Source of the DNA: Atopsyche davidsoni
Taxonomy: Eukaryota; Arthropoda; Insecta; Trichoptera; Hydrobiosidae
Assembly (NCBI GenBank): GCA_022113835.1
Contig: JAILWY010000016.1
Span: forward strand, 1,863,501 to 1,927,500
Length of the DNA stretch: 64,000 nt
Reading direction: 5' to 3'
The notes below the pieces were generated by a model. The model was not told the origin of the DNA and searched no databases. It saw only the letters and a program-made list of their open reading frames with translations. The position numbers and the translations under genes were made by a program. Shown here in pieces: positions 1-9,627 of this stretch (positions are counted from its first letter, which is position 1; each line of letters opens with the position of its first letter).

Positions 1-173
1 ACCAGGGGATGTGGGTTCAAATCCCACCCAAATCACGATGATATTTTTCTGAGAGTTTCTTTAAATCATCTTCTATGTATGAACTAATGTGCCTAATCAT
101 ATTCGTAATAAGATAATAAACCCGTAATAGGTAAGAAATACGCATCTGATTGACGTTAAATAAAAAAATAGAC
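1..173 (+). mobile_element. tRNA-like SINE R2, cut by window edge
   Basis: The first 36 bases are the 3' half of a tRNA-like domain with an intact T arm (stem GTGGG/CCCAC, loop TTCAAAT, matching the pol III B box) and the acceptor 3' strand AAATCAC. The R2 tail follows: a stretch starting GATGATATTTTTCTGAGAG, then the hallmark AATAAACCCGTAAT..GGTAA, ending near AATAGACAT. Other copies lie at 8.8, 13.0-13.6, 16.2-17.0, 17.7 and 18.8-19.2 kb. The 5' part is outside the window. Non-coding. Confidence 0.75.
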
Positions 174-300
174 ATTCAATATTTTTGACAGAGAGTACTT
201 GGTGGAATTCCATTTTAATATTTTTGAATAAAATACTTCAGTGATTTTCCACATTTTCGTTCCAGAGTGTTGTCTGAAACTCTGTTTGATAAGTATTTTA
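174..300 (+). repeat. Repeat R3, truncated copy
   Basis: Begins with TTCAATATTTTTGACAGAG, the start shared with copies at 12.6, 24.0 and 45.15 kb, and carries the shared GGTGGAATTCCATTTTAATA block and the GATTTTCCACA segment. It lacks the GCGAAACCGGTC foldback seen in the other copies. It abuts the end of the R2 copy directly. Confidence 0.65.
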
Positions 301-334
301 CTCAAAAATATTATTTAATTATGAAATGTGGCGT

Positions 335-590
335 ATTTGAAACGGCATGAACTTCCGGTTTTCCGCCGCCATTGCTTCAGCAGCCTCAAAGAGCCCGCGG
401 GCCGGGGAATTGCCTTCCCTGTCCATGTACTGGCCGCGTATCTCGCATCTGACCATAAATATGTTGCCGACCATGCGGATTATATTACGGGCCATTCTGA
501 ATTTTATACCCCCCTTGTAGTCTTTGCCAGAATCATCAGAATACATGTGGCACTTTGTTGCCGGCGTGGTCTTAATGAACCAATATGAAT
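335..590. other. GC-richer segment, no supported gene
   Basis: This ~250 bp stretch is clearly less AT-rich than its surroundings and is open on both strands (86 codons plus, 75 codons minus). Neither product resembles a family I know, and overlapping open frames are expected where stop codons are rare. It contains CTTCCGG (ETS-like) and GCCGCCAT (YY1/Pho-like) cores at about 352-373, so a regulatory island or an old exon is possible. Confidence 0.25.
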
Positions 591-1761
591 AGGCAATTGG
601 CTATGAGGTAACGATAATTTTTTTCTGTGAGTACTTTCACTATTCAAGAGCTTATTTTGATTCTATCTTCAGACGGTCTGAAAAAACTCTTGAAAGGAGA
701 AACACCACTTGGATGTTTTTAATGCATTTAAAAAGTCATGCTTCGGGACTTTTCTACTGAGCGACTAGACAAATAGAAAGTAGTGCAAGTGTTTTTTATA
801 AGCTTTTCAGTTTTATTTTCAAAATATTTCAGTCTTTATTTTCATAAAGCTAAGAATCTACCAAAAACCACCCTGAATATCGCGATCGAAGGCTGTTCTG
901 CTAGAAGCGATATAGTAACGTCATTTATATCAATGAATCATTTCACAAGCCATCCGACTAATTGCCTGTCAAATATGACGTACATGGAATTTAATACTAA
1001 TTAATTAATAAAAAAAAAACAGTGATATAGAGTGTATACAGCGTATCATTTATTATATAGAGACTTAAATTATACTGTAAACATATAATAAACGGTGTAT
1101 AAAAAAAAAGCTTCGTAAGTTTTTAAAGCCATTGTTATTAAATAATCTTAAAAAACCTAAAAATTCTCAAGATCATCTTGCCAATATGAATATCGATTCA
1201 ATTTTTATTTTGTAAAGAAAAACTTGTGCATAAAGTTTCTAAAAGTCGCTTTAATTGAACATTGAGTAATGAAGTCTCAAAGAAAAGATAATCACTTTGA
1301 ATTAAAATTAAAGCAAACAAAAAGGCGATAATTTACAACATAACTCATCGTAATTGCTGTAAAATTGTGCACTAATATCCTGAAAAACAAAAAAATATGT
1401 TTATAAACTTTGAAGACTTGCAAACTTTTAAAACTTCAGACAATAAATTTGCGAGATATAAATACGAGAATTCCTTGATTTACGCACGAACTTTCATACA
1501 TATCTAAGTAATTATGCGTTTCACATAAAACTCTCCTCAGACAACTTTTATATGTAGCGTAAGTGTTCTTGTTATTACACGATTTTATTAAAAACCTTAT
1601 TTTTTATAATGATATGGATACATTTAAAAAATATAGATATACCGTACCGTAGTCCAGTTATTACTCAAGGCTTGCACTGGATTGAAATAATACGTTTTTT
1701 CAGTTTCAGAAACTCATGACGTAGATTTTTGTATTAAAGTGTTAGAATCCTTTTATATGTT
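591..1761. other. AT-rich DNA, nothing recognised
   Basis: Long A and T runs and short frames only. I see no repeat family member, RNA gene or coding signal here. Confidence 0.5.
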
Positions 1762-1989
1762 GTAAATGATAAAAGTGACTTTGTATTTTGCCTTCACTTT
1801 TAGTATTTTTTTTTACTTTTGTTATGCAAAGTTTAGTTATGCATCTGGTGATAACCTAGTCTATTTGGTCGAAACTAGTCATGCAAAAAAATATAATAAA
1901 CTCAAAGTGAAGACAAAATACAATATTACTTTTATCTTTATAATAATGGATCTTCACCAATCAAATGCCTTGTCTTTCAACAAGACAAA
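1762..1989 (+). mobile_element. Foldback retroelement R1, copy 1
   Basis: Two inverted arms (the 5' arm is damaged) are followed by the family 3' tail GGATCTTCACCAATCAAATG and a CAACAAGA end. The right arm has a degenerate hammerhead-like core: CTGGTGA instead of CTGATGA, then a weak helix II, then GGTCGAAAC, TA, GTC and ATGC. No clear target-site duplication is visible, so this copy looks old. Confidence 0.75.
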
Positions 1990-2067
1990 ATATACAGTTT
2001 TAAATATACATTGATATATGTAATAAAAAATACATTAAGTACCAAAGGTTTTAAAGATACAATATGA

Positions 2068-2385
2068 AAATGTATACAGATAGCCCAATTGCATCAGTTT
2101 AGAATTCACTTGCCTGAACTAGAGTCAGACATCCAACGAGCTACTCGTCAATCTATTATTTTATCTTTAAAGCAATCAATCAATACATATTGCGAAATGT
2201 TATTGAAATTAGCACGAAGACCTTCATTATACAGCGTGAATAAGGGAAAACCTGAATGTTGCCTCAATCTCCATAGCGGACACTTACAAATTACTATGCT
2301 CACGGGAGAGTCCGTTGAATATGTGAACTACCCTTGTAGCGGCACCCCGGAGCCTTTTGCTAGAGATCTTCGCAACCCTTATTAA
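2068..2385 (+). CDS. Hypothetical open frame (106 codons), possible gene or TE remnant
   Basis: The frame is open from 2068, after a TGA at 2065, to TAA at 2383-2385. There is no ATG near its start, so it would be an exon or a fragment. The product has balanced composition, unlike most frames here, with the stretches HQFRIHLPELESD, SLKQSINTYCEMLLKLARR and SGTPEPFARDLRNPY. I do not recognise a domain, signal peptide or membrane segment. A diverged 40-bp relative at 14202-14241 can be read KQHQFGIHLSEQ in the matching frame, so the sequence belongs to a dispersed family, more likely a transposon protein than a single-copy host exon. No promoter or convincing splice site is visible. Confidence 0.35.
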   Translation, partial: KCIQIAQLHQFRIHLPELESDIQRATRQSIILSLKQSINTYCEMLLKLARRPSLYSVNKGKPECCLNLHSGHLQITMLTGESVEYVNYPCSGTPEPFARDLRNPY

Positions 2386-3820
2386 ACTAACCCCCTATGG
2401 ATAAATTGCAGGGATGACGCTGTACTAGACATATCAATTAGTCCCTCCACATGTTGTATTTGGGAGTTTATACTTTACATGAAACATATCTGTGAATAAA
2501 TCCCCTAAGATATTTTAGGCATTTTTTTATTTGATATCCAATTGAAAAAAAACACATTTCATGTTAAAAATATACGCCACAATCTCACAGAAAAAAGTCG
2601 TTTTTTTATTTTCGTAGAGACTCTTCATTCAACAATATTTATTGTAATTTGGCGAGAATCATTAAATGCAAGTCTGAAACCGTTTTACTTGATCGCTAGA
2701 AGTATGGAAAAGGGAAAAATAATCTTCTATTGCTGATGTTACAGGTAATTGCAAGGTATTGCAAAAATATGAAATGTTTGAGTGTTTTAATAGATTCAAA
2801 AAAATATTTATTTAATGGTTACAGATATCAAATCAACTAAATCATGCTCTAATACTTCTCAAACGAACAAATATTTATTATTTATATTATATGCGTGTTT
2901 AACAACTCAAATATGCACATTCATTTAAAAAGGTAAAATTATACTTCTGCGTATAAAATAATTCATGTATATAGCTGATTTATTAACTGCTGCTAAAATA
3001 AAATTAATATCTATAAAAGGTATACCCTTTGTAGGGCGGGTACTTTGGATACAACTAAAGCAAACAACTGTATACAATGTACCCTTAATGAATGTTTAAA
3101 CAGATATCGTTTCAGAAAAGGGTCTAACTAAAGACTTTTAAATGTAATCTATTGTATTTGTTATTTCAATAATTCTCCTTTAGTTTAACAACGTACATCC
3201 AAAACTTCACCAGAACAAAATTAGAATTTCGTTTTCCCTCAAAGCATCACTCCCAATCTTTAGGATTTATATTTAAATATATATATTATATTATTTAAAC
3301 ATAGTATTATTTTTTTCTATTGCCAACAGCTTGATTATCAATAGTCTACTTGCGACTCAGTAGCTTGTGATATTTTTTCACGAATTTTGACCTGATAAAA
3401 TTAACAGGTCAAAATTATTGTTTTGATAAAAAAAATTAATAAATCGGTCAACTAAATTCGATGTAAAATATATTAAAATTAATCACAGCTTAACAGATAT
3501 TGAAACCCTAGCAGTGAATAGGCAATATATCATTTTAAACGCATAGATATACAGCCGGAACAGACGGTGTGATCCGCAACAAGATTTCTCTTGAGACGCC
3601 ACGTTATGTAAGATATCTGAGAGTTATATAGAAAGCATTCAAATGCATACATTATGCAATTTGCTATTGGTTTTAGGAGAACTGTCTAACTTTAGGAAGA
3701 TTACTAGGTATTACTTCTCGTTATCATATTATATAACATTTTTTTTTAAATTTCTTTGTGCACAGCTTTATTAAATCTTGTGTGTTTTTTTAAAATAAAA
3801 TTAGGCCTACAATGCCATAC
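2386..3820. other. AT-rich DNA with one short inverted repeat
   Basis: No gene or repeat family is recognised. The only structured element is an inverted repeat at 3383-3416, listed separately. Confidence 0.45.
3383..3416. promoter_or_regulatory. Inverted repeat with everted AGGTCA half-sites
   Basis: A 12-bp arm AATTTTGACCTG (3383-3394) pairs perfectly with CAGGTCAAAATT (3405-3416) around a 10-nt loop. It contains TGACCT and AGGTCA, the nuclear-receptor half-site, in everted orientation. Whether it binds anything is unknown; a chance palindrome is possible. Confidence 0.3.
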
Positions 3821-3833
3821 ATTAATTATTTTA

Positions 3834-4072
3834 TATTAATGATAAGACTAACTTTGTGTTCATTCTTCACATTGAGTTTATTATAGTTTTTGCATGACTA
3901 GTTTCGACCAACAGAAACAGTTCAGTTTTGTTTTGCATCTGTCCAAGTCTTTTGGTCGAAACTAGTCATGCAAAAACTATAATAAACTCAATGTGAAGAA
4001 AGAATACAAAGTTACCCTTATCATTAATAAAAAATGGATCTTCACCAATCAAATGCCTTGTCCCTCAACAAG
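3834..4072 (+). mobile_element. Foldback retroelement R1, copy 2
   Basis: The arms pair from GAGTTTATTATAG through GCATGACTAGTTTCGACC on the left to GGTCGAAACTAGTCATGC on the right; the 3' tail ends CCCTCAACAAG. A perfect 13-bp target-site duplication, ATTAATTATTTTA, flanks it (3821-3833 and 4073-4085). The hammerhead-like core is broken: CTGATGA is reduced to CTG. GAAAC, TA, GTC and ATGC remain. Confidence 0.85.
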
Positions 4073-4085
4073 ATTAATTATTTTA

Positions 4086-6267
4086 AATTTCAATAACAGT
4101 GTTTTTACCAAAAATTTCCGGTAAAACGACAAGTAATCGTTGATTTAATTCATAAAATATTCATCTAAAATTAAATGCCACAATTTTTTTTTAAATGTAA
4201 ATTTTGATAAAATGTAACCATTTCACTTTGGTAAGTCAGCAAAAGCGAACATTTAGAAAAAAATCCCCCCAATGTCCGAGCTACCCTCCCTTGTGCGTGA
4301 CCACCCTCCCTACTACCCCTAGTCGTCTGTACTCAGTATTAAATAAAAAGAGCCTGGGAAATCTTTCCATGTTGATAAATTAAATTTTTCGCCAGCTCTG
4401 CGCTTCGGGAACTGACATTATTCTCGACTCCGACTTGTATACCGATAATTGAAGCAATCAATTAAACTCCACGATTACTTCGTTTCCATTACACGAAACA
4501 TCCAAAAATACAGCCTGTCTATTTTTAAGAACTACACCAAAGGCGCCTCGTTATGTTGGATAATACCCACTTGTTATTTTAAATGTACTATAAAACGAAA
4601 AACGTTGAACGAATTGAGTTGAGTTGAGTGCGCATTTATAAGGAATAAAAAAATCTTACTGTCCGATTTAAATAGCAATACAAATATAATAAAAATTAAT
4701 TAACTTTCTACAAACGTTTACGACAAATACAAGCACCCGGTTATTTATTTTATTGAGTTTATAATTTTATTACGCTTTACTCAATATAATAAAAGACTTC
4801 TTATATTTACTTTATGAAATAATTTAAAACATAAACAGTGATTCAAAACATCCATAAAAATGTATCCAACGCTAAAGAAAATTGTTTTAATGTAAAAAAA
4901 GTGATTATTCCACAAACCATTTTTTAATAATAAATAAACAGAATTCTCTCAGATCCTTTAGATAACTTGAAACATTTAAAATGAAATGAAATTAAAATCA
5001 TATAATATTTTATATTATAAAATTATTCTTTGAAATCTTCATTATATCTAATATCCATTTTTTATTCGGAATTTAATTTTACCCTAAATAATTAATAAAA
5101 AAAAAAAATTTACTAAAACAAACCAAATATATAGTTTAAAGACAGAAATAGTTGTAAATTTGATAGCTTTCACGATTCAAGAATACAATTAAAAAAATCA
5201 AGATATAAATTAAAATCATTTTTAATAGATAGTCATATTTATCAAATATGTAAAAAGACAATCAATTTATTTTTATGCATACTTTTAAATTATTACTGTA
5301 GCGAATTATTTTATTTTATTTTATTTTAAGTCCTCGTAAAGAGATGGAGTTTCTACGATTCGCTGCTGTATGAATAGAAACAAAGTTCCTGGTTCGGTTT
5401 TCACTTCCTGGCAACTCCGAGACAAGATGGAGGCTTATCAATATTTCGGCCTGTCACTCATCCCTGGCAACATTTCGATGCAAAAACGAAATTTAAATAA
5501 ATATTTCAGATATTCGCCGGCAATGTTATATGCAAAGCTTACGGGAGACTCTATTTGTCGACTAGCTCTAAAGTACAGAGTTATACACACGAAAATGCGT
5601 TGGGTTATGTCTGAATTGTTTTTGGTTTATTTATAAATTGGGTTATAAAATATATTTACCACGTGACGCTACTGGTTTCGCCATCTTAGCTTTAAAATAT
5701 TTTAATATTAAAATGTTCAGGTTAAGTTCAAACTGTTTATATTTTGACGCGACTAGTTTCGTGACCTTTCAAGAAACTTTTGTCGAAAACAATTATTTAC
5801 ATTTTACGTATTATATTTTATATTTTTTACACTAAAATGGTAAAAAAAAAAATTTGAAGCTTTATAAATCATACTTGCACTGGAATGACAATGTGTAATA
5901 TTTTTGATATATCGACAGTATTTTTAAAAGAGTATGAAAATAAACGAAAAATTTTACCAACCTATCGTGCTCTATTTGTCTAGAGTATGTAATAAATAGC
6001 ACATACCGTAAGGAATTAATTATTATATTGTCAATATTGAATGGCATATTTTTTGTAAAATTTGAATTGTAAAATTAAAATTAAGAAACATAAATTAGAA
6101 GCACAAGTTATCCTTTTTCGCGAATCATATTTTATAAAGCAAATATTAAAAATTATATAATTAATTACTTTTGTTTCATTAAGCAGAAAAAAATAGGTAA
6201 AAAAGCATAACCGCATTTTTTCTAATTAAATTATGCTTATTCATCGTAAACTTAAAAGCTTAATACA
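4086..6267. other. AT-rich DNA, no gene recognised
   Basis: Mostly A/T runs, including a TTTTA run near 5310. A less AT-rich part at 5345-5640 has an 88-codon plus-strand frame from ATG 5370 (MNRNKVPGSVFTSWQLRDKM at its start). I recognise no domain in it, and a chance frame is the simplest reading. Confidence 0.4.
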
Positions 6268-6545
6268 GCCGTAAAAGTGGGCGAGTCGCGCCGCCACTGC
6301 CCTCCCGCCGGCTATCGATTGGCTGGCGGCCGCGGCGGGCCTCTGTGCGTCTCGCTCGCACTCACCGGCGCGCGCCTCCCGTCTCCCTCTAAGTAGTGCC
6401 GGGCTCCAAGGGCGGGGAGGGGGATTCCCGTTTTACAACTATTAATAAAACTCGATATCTTTCGGGGTTAAGGCGCGCAAGGGCGGCGAAAGTTAGTTTT
6501 TTTCGCGATCGATTGGACGTCTCGAGCTCCAGTCTCGTGAGCCAC
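6268..6545. promoter_or_regulatory. CpG-rich island, promoter-like
   Basis: An abrupt GC- and CpG-rich block in otherwise AT-rich DNA. It holds GGCGGCCGCGGCGGGCC, an inverted CCAAT box (ATTGG, 6318-6322), pyrimidine-rich CTCCCGTCTCCCTC and GGGCGGGGAGGGGG (GC-box-like). No TATA box or downstream coding exon is recognised on either strand. It may be an unmethylated regulatory island or a distal promoter with a non-coding first exon. Confidence 0.4.
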
Positions 6546-7129
6546 ATGGGGACTGCTTGATTTTACGTGTTGTTGAGAATATATTTTTTTTATGTCAAAA
6601 TTTATTTAAGGGTCTAGGTCCTATAATCGAGTTTTGATGATCATTTTCTAGTCCGTTTTGCGAAAAATCGACTGCCCTTCTTCCGAACACAATATATTTT
6701 TATTTGTTATAAATTGTGTTTTTCCAATTGAAGTGTAGGAATTTGGAGATTCGTCTGGTACATTTTCCAAGAATCCTAAACATTTAAAAGTCTTTTTTTC
6801 AATTGGAATTCAAGGAGTTAATATAAACCATGTGCGTCTTATTAATTTAAAAATTAAAAAAAAAAAATCTTTAACAAACGTTGGTTTTGAAAAGTTGCCA
6901 TTTTATCCAATTTTTCAACATCTTCAAGATTTTATTTTACCCTGAAAATGGACGTTAATTAAATAATAAAATACTCTGTAAAAAAATCAACATTCGGAAT
7001 AGAAAAATAAAGTGACAATTAAATTAATTAAATGACACGATTTCGCCAGGTAATGGACTGACTGGAAACCAGAGGCAATTAAATGGCTGGGAGCAACTGC
7101 CCTAACAAACCAATCTGTAATATTTTGTT

Positions 7130-7316
7130 CGTTCATGTGTAGAAAGGGAACTCTTGACGTTGGTAAAAAAGCGGAAGGTCTCCAATTTTTTTAACAATAC
7201 ATATAGCATCCTACTATTGTAAAAATGAAGTTTAAGAAGGAATAACCGATGAGACTGGCCCAGGATAAAAAAATGTTCGATGGACCTCCCATGAGGAGAG
7301 GCATAAAATAAACATT
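7130..7316 (-). repeat. SINE-like repeat R7b, minus copy
   Basis: The reverse complement reads GCCTCTCCTCATGGGAGGT, then CGAACATTT and CTGGGCCAGTCTCA, and later GAGACC, TTCTTTACC-like and AACGTCAAGAGTT segments. It matches copies at 25.19 and 60.11 kb. The middle is diverged. Non-coding. Confidence 0.65.
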
Positions 7317-7349
7317 TAAGAAGATCCACATGATTCGAAATAATTTAAT

Positions 7350-7705
7350 TGAGTACCGGGCTTAGTTTTATATCTGCCCGCCGTTTCCCGTGATGAATAT
7401 GGAAATGTGGATTTTTTCCACATCTGCCTGGAGCTGAGCCAAGTCTCTCGAAGGTATCTGGCTTCGCCCCTTCCCCCCCTCTGGGCAGATTGTAGTTTAG
7501 ATATAAAAGACAAAGACTCGAATCGCAATACTCGTAATATTTTTTTAAGCGCGGATAAAAGGCCGGTGTATTTGCATGTGGAATTTTTATATCTCTTCTG
7601 TGGAGAGGTCGTGGGTGTGCGAATGCCGGCGAGCGGAGTGATTTATAACGGTGGGTCTTTTACGGTTTTTGGAAAATATGGTATTTTTTTTGAGAAAAAA
7701 ATGTG
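7350..7705. other. GC-richer segment with unsupported open frames
   Basis: A 99-codon plus frame (7407-7706) and a 70-codon minus frame overlap here. Neither has a recognisable domain. The raised GC and opposite-strand openness fit one of the many small GC-rich islands of this window. Confidence 0.25.
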
Positions 7706-7796
7706 ATAACACGTTTGTAAATTAAAAAAAAGGTGTTTAATATGAAAGTATGCAATTTTTTTGTGACCAAAATTGTAGCTTTCTAGCACTTATACT

Positions 7797-7975
7797 AATA
7801 GGGATGTGCTCCTGCTATTGTTTCTGTTGTCTGCTGCAGAAGGAGTATCAGATCTAAACGCTTTGTAAGAAAAAGATTATATAATTATGCTATTGAGCAG
7901 CAGCAGTACGCATACGCCCTATACTATTTTCCCATTAGAAAACCATGAACACTAGCCTAGCATGAGTATATGCTC
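7797..7975 (-). repeat. SINE-like repeat R7a, minus copy
   Basis: The reverse complement shows the R7a signatures: CACTGAGCATATACTCATGC, a CAGTGTTCATGGTTTTCTAA-like segment, GGGAAAATAGT, GATCTGATACTCC and CAGCAGACAACAG. Related copies are at 23.3, 37.4, 53.3, 53.8, 56.5 and 58.3 kb. Confidence 0.7.
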
Positions 7976-8035
7976 AGTGAAATGTTTGCCAACTTTCCTT
8001 GATTTTTTTAAAAAAAAAATTTAAAAATATATATA

Positions 8036-8249
8036 TATATTATAATGATTAAAGTCCCTTTGTATTTTGTCTTCACTTGGAGATTCATAACTTTAGTTTA
8101 GTTACGCATTTGATGATGACCCAGTGTTTTGGGTCCAAACAAGTAATGCAAATAATTTTAATAAACTCCAAGTGAAGACAAAATACAAAGGTTCTTTTAT
8201 CATTATAATAATGGAGCTTCACGAATCAAATGCCTTGTCCCTCAACAAA
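8036..8249 (+). mobile_element. Foldback retroelement R1, copy 3
   Basis: Starts TATAATGATTAAAGT and ends GCCTTGTCCCTCAACAA. AT-rich direct repeats of about 12 bp (AAAATATATATA-like) flank it but lie in simple sequence, so the duplication is uncertain. The hammerhead-like core has lost key bases: TTGATGA for CTGATGA and CAAAC for GAAAC. Helix II is nevertheless GACCC/GGGTC, five pairs. The 5' arm is partly deleted. Confidence 0.8.
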
Positions 8250-8340
8250 AAAATATATATAATATAAATCAAACCAATCTGTTGTAAATATTTTGTCGCC
8301 TTGAAACTCTGGTTCGCAGCATAAAAATAAAAACACGAAT

Positions 8341-8344
<4 letters not shown>

Positions 8345-8368
<24 letters not shown>
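8345..8368 (+). repeat. Poly(A) tract, 24 A
   Basis: An uninterrupted A run about 95 bp after R1 copy 3. It may be the 3' tail of an unrecognised retroposed sequence or a simple repeat. Confidence 0.8.
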
Positions 8369-8371
<3 letters not shown>

Positions 8372-8469
8372 AAATACAGTTATTTTATTTTTTTTATTTA
8401 ACGTCGTTACACCGAGGCCTCTTTGAATCAGCAAGAAATAATTTCCAAGGCGAAAATAAAAAAAATAAG

Positions 8470-8615
8470 GAAATCTCTCCAGATGGCGGCGACGCGCTGC
8501 AAGAATCTGTTGTTCATCAAAAATTGCTGAGGGCCCGGCACTCGCGGCGCCTCGAGGGGCTCCGAGGGCCCTCGGAGGCGGATCCTTTGTTGGGGGCCCC
8601 GTCTTGAGGTCCCGA
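8470..8615. other. GC-rich island with 18-bp palindrome
   Basis: GC-rich block containing AGATGGCGGC (inverted YY1/Pho-like core, 8481-8490) and the perfect palindrome CTCCGAGGGCCCTCGGAG at 8560-8577. Open frames on both strands run through it but have no recognised domain. Confidence 0.35.
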
Positions 8616-8847
8616 GGATATTTATGAAAAAATCGCAAGTGTTCTTAATTCCGGTTTCATTTAATTTTTGTTACGTTTCTGTCATTTCGATTACAGTGGA
8701 TTTTGTGGCGGTCGTTAGTAGAACGCTCGCAGCTTTCTATTGAAACTCAACACGATCAACGGTGTATGAAGCTCAAAGTCAATCTTAGCTATAAATAAAC
8801 ATGCAATGTGAGCGATGTTTTAATGACTTTATTGTTTAAATGTATAG

Positions 8848-9028
8848 TACATTAGTTCATACATAGAAGATGATTAAAGAAACTCTGAGTTGAAGAAACA
8901 TGAGTTTCTTTAATCATCTTCTATGTATGTACTTATGTGCCTGATCATATTAGTAATAATATAATAAACTCGTAATGGGTAATAAATACGCAATCTAATT
9001 GACGTGCAATCCAAAAAATAGACATACA
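8848..9028 (+). mobile_element. R2 foldback copy with 11-bp target duplication
   Basis: The left arm is an inverted copy of the R2 tail (ACATTAGTTCATACATAGAA through GAAACTC). A short loop follows, then the sense tail GAGTTTCTTTAATCATCTTC through AATAAACTCGTAATGGGTAA to the 3' end AAAAAATAGACATAC. It has no tRNA-like domain. A perfect 11-bp duplication, TAAATGTATAG, flanks it (8837-8847 and 9029-9039), showing that the foldback inserted as one unit. Confidence 0.85.
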
Positions 9029-9261
9029 TAAATGTATAGCATCAAACTAGTTAGCCATTAGATAAAAAAGCACATAATCTGTATTCAACTAAAATATTTT
9101 AGTGTGTGCTCAAAACTAACGTAATTAATCATGTTGAGGGACAAGGCATTTGATTGGTGAAGATCCATTATTATAATGATAAAAGTAACTTTGTATTCTG
9201 TCTTCACATTGAGTTTATTATATATTTTTTGCATGACTAGTTTCGACCAAATAGACTAGGT

Positions 9262-9505
9262 CAGGGGTCCCCAACCTTTTTACACCCAAGAGCACAAAAA
9301 ATATTTCTCTCCAAAAATATTATATAATTATTATTATAAAAATATAATTATAACTAAATAATTATTTTCGCTTTATTTCTCTGTTTAATTACAAAATATT
9401 AATATTTTTTATAACATTTTATTATAAACTTTAATATTTTTTATCGTGGTCGCACAGCGGCGGGCACACGTAAAACGGTCGGCGGGCGCCATGGCCTAAC
9501 GAAAC
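9262..9505. mobile_element. Unclassified insertion inside R1 copy 4
   Basis: It begins GGGGTCCCCAACCTTTTTAC, preceded by CA. This resembles an hAT terminal sequence (CAGGGGTCCCCAA type). No matching inverted terminus or 8-bp duplication is found at the right, where GC-rich GGCGGGCGCCATGGCC meets the R1 arm. About 16-20 bp of the R1 loop is missing, so this is an insertion with loss or a truncated hAT remnant. Confidence 0.4.
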
Positions 9506-9515
9506 TGTTTAGTTA

Positions 9516-9561
9516 TGCATCTGATGATGACATAGCCTATTTGGTCGAAACTTGTCATGCA
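9516..9561 (+). ncRNA. Hammerhead-ribozyme-like motif in R1 copy 4
   Basis: Order on the plus strand: helix I strand TGCAT, core CTGATGA (9521-9527), one extra T, helix II GAC..GTC closing a loop, GAAAC, two-base loop TT, GTC, then helix I strand ATGCA. This is the topology of a type I hammerhead with a very short helix III; cleavage would fall after C9556. All core bases are present, but the extra U before helix II departs from the usual CUGAUGAG. Activity is unproven. Confidence 0.5.
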
Positions 9562-9627
9562 AAAAATATAATAAACTCAAATTGAAAACAGAATACAATA
9601 TTACTTTTATCATTATAACGTAATTAA

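Larger units (their letters stand above)
9129..9615 (-). mobile_element. Foldback retroelement R1, copy 4, interrupted
   Basis: The 3' tail is at the left (TGTTGAGGGACAAGGC) and the 5' end TTATAATGATAAAAGTAA is on the minus strand at the right. A perfect 12-bp target-site duplication, TAACGTAATTAA, flanks it (9117-9128 and 9616-9627). The central loop is replaced by unrelated sequence (9262-9505). The right arm keeps a full hammerhead-like core on the plus strand, listed separately. Confidence 0.85.

Noticed and set aside
8219..8638. 139-codon minus-strand open frame
   Set aside because: It runs through a poly(T) tract, an R1 tail and a GC-rich palindrome; the product is low-complexity, so it is not a gene.
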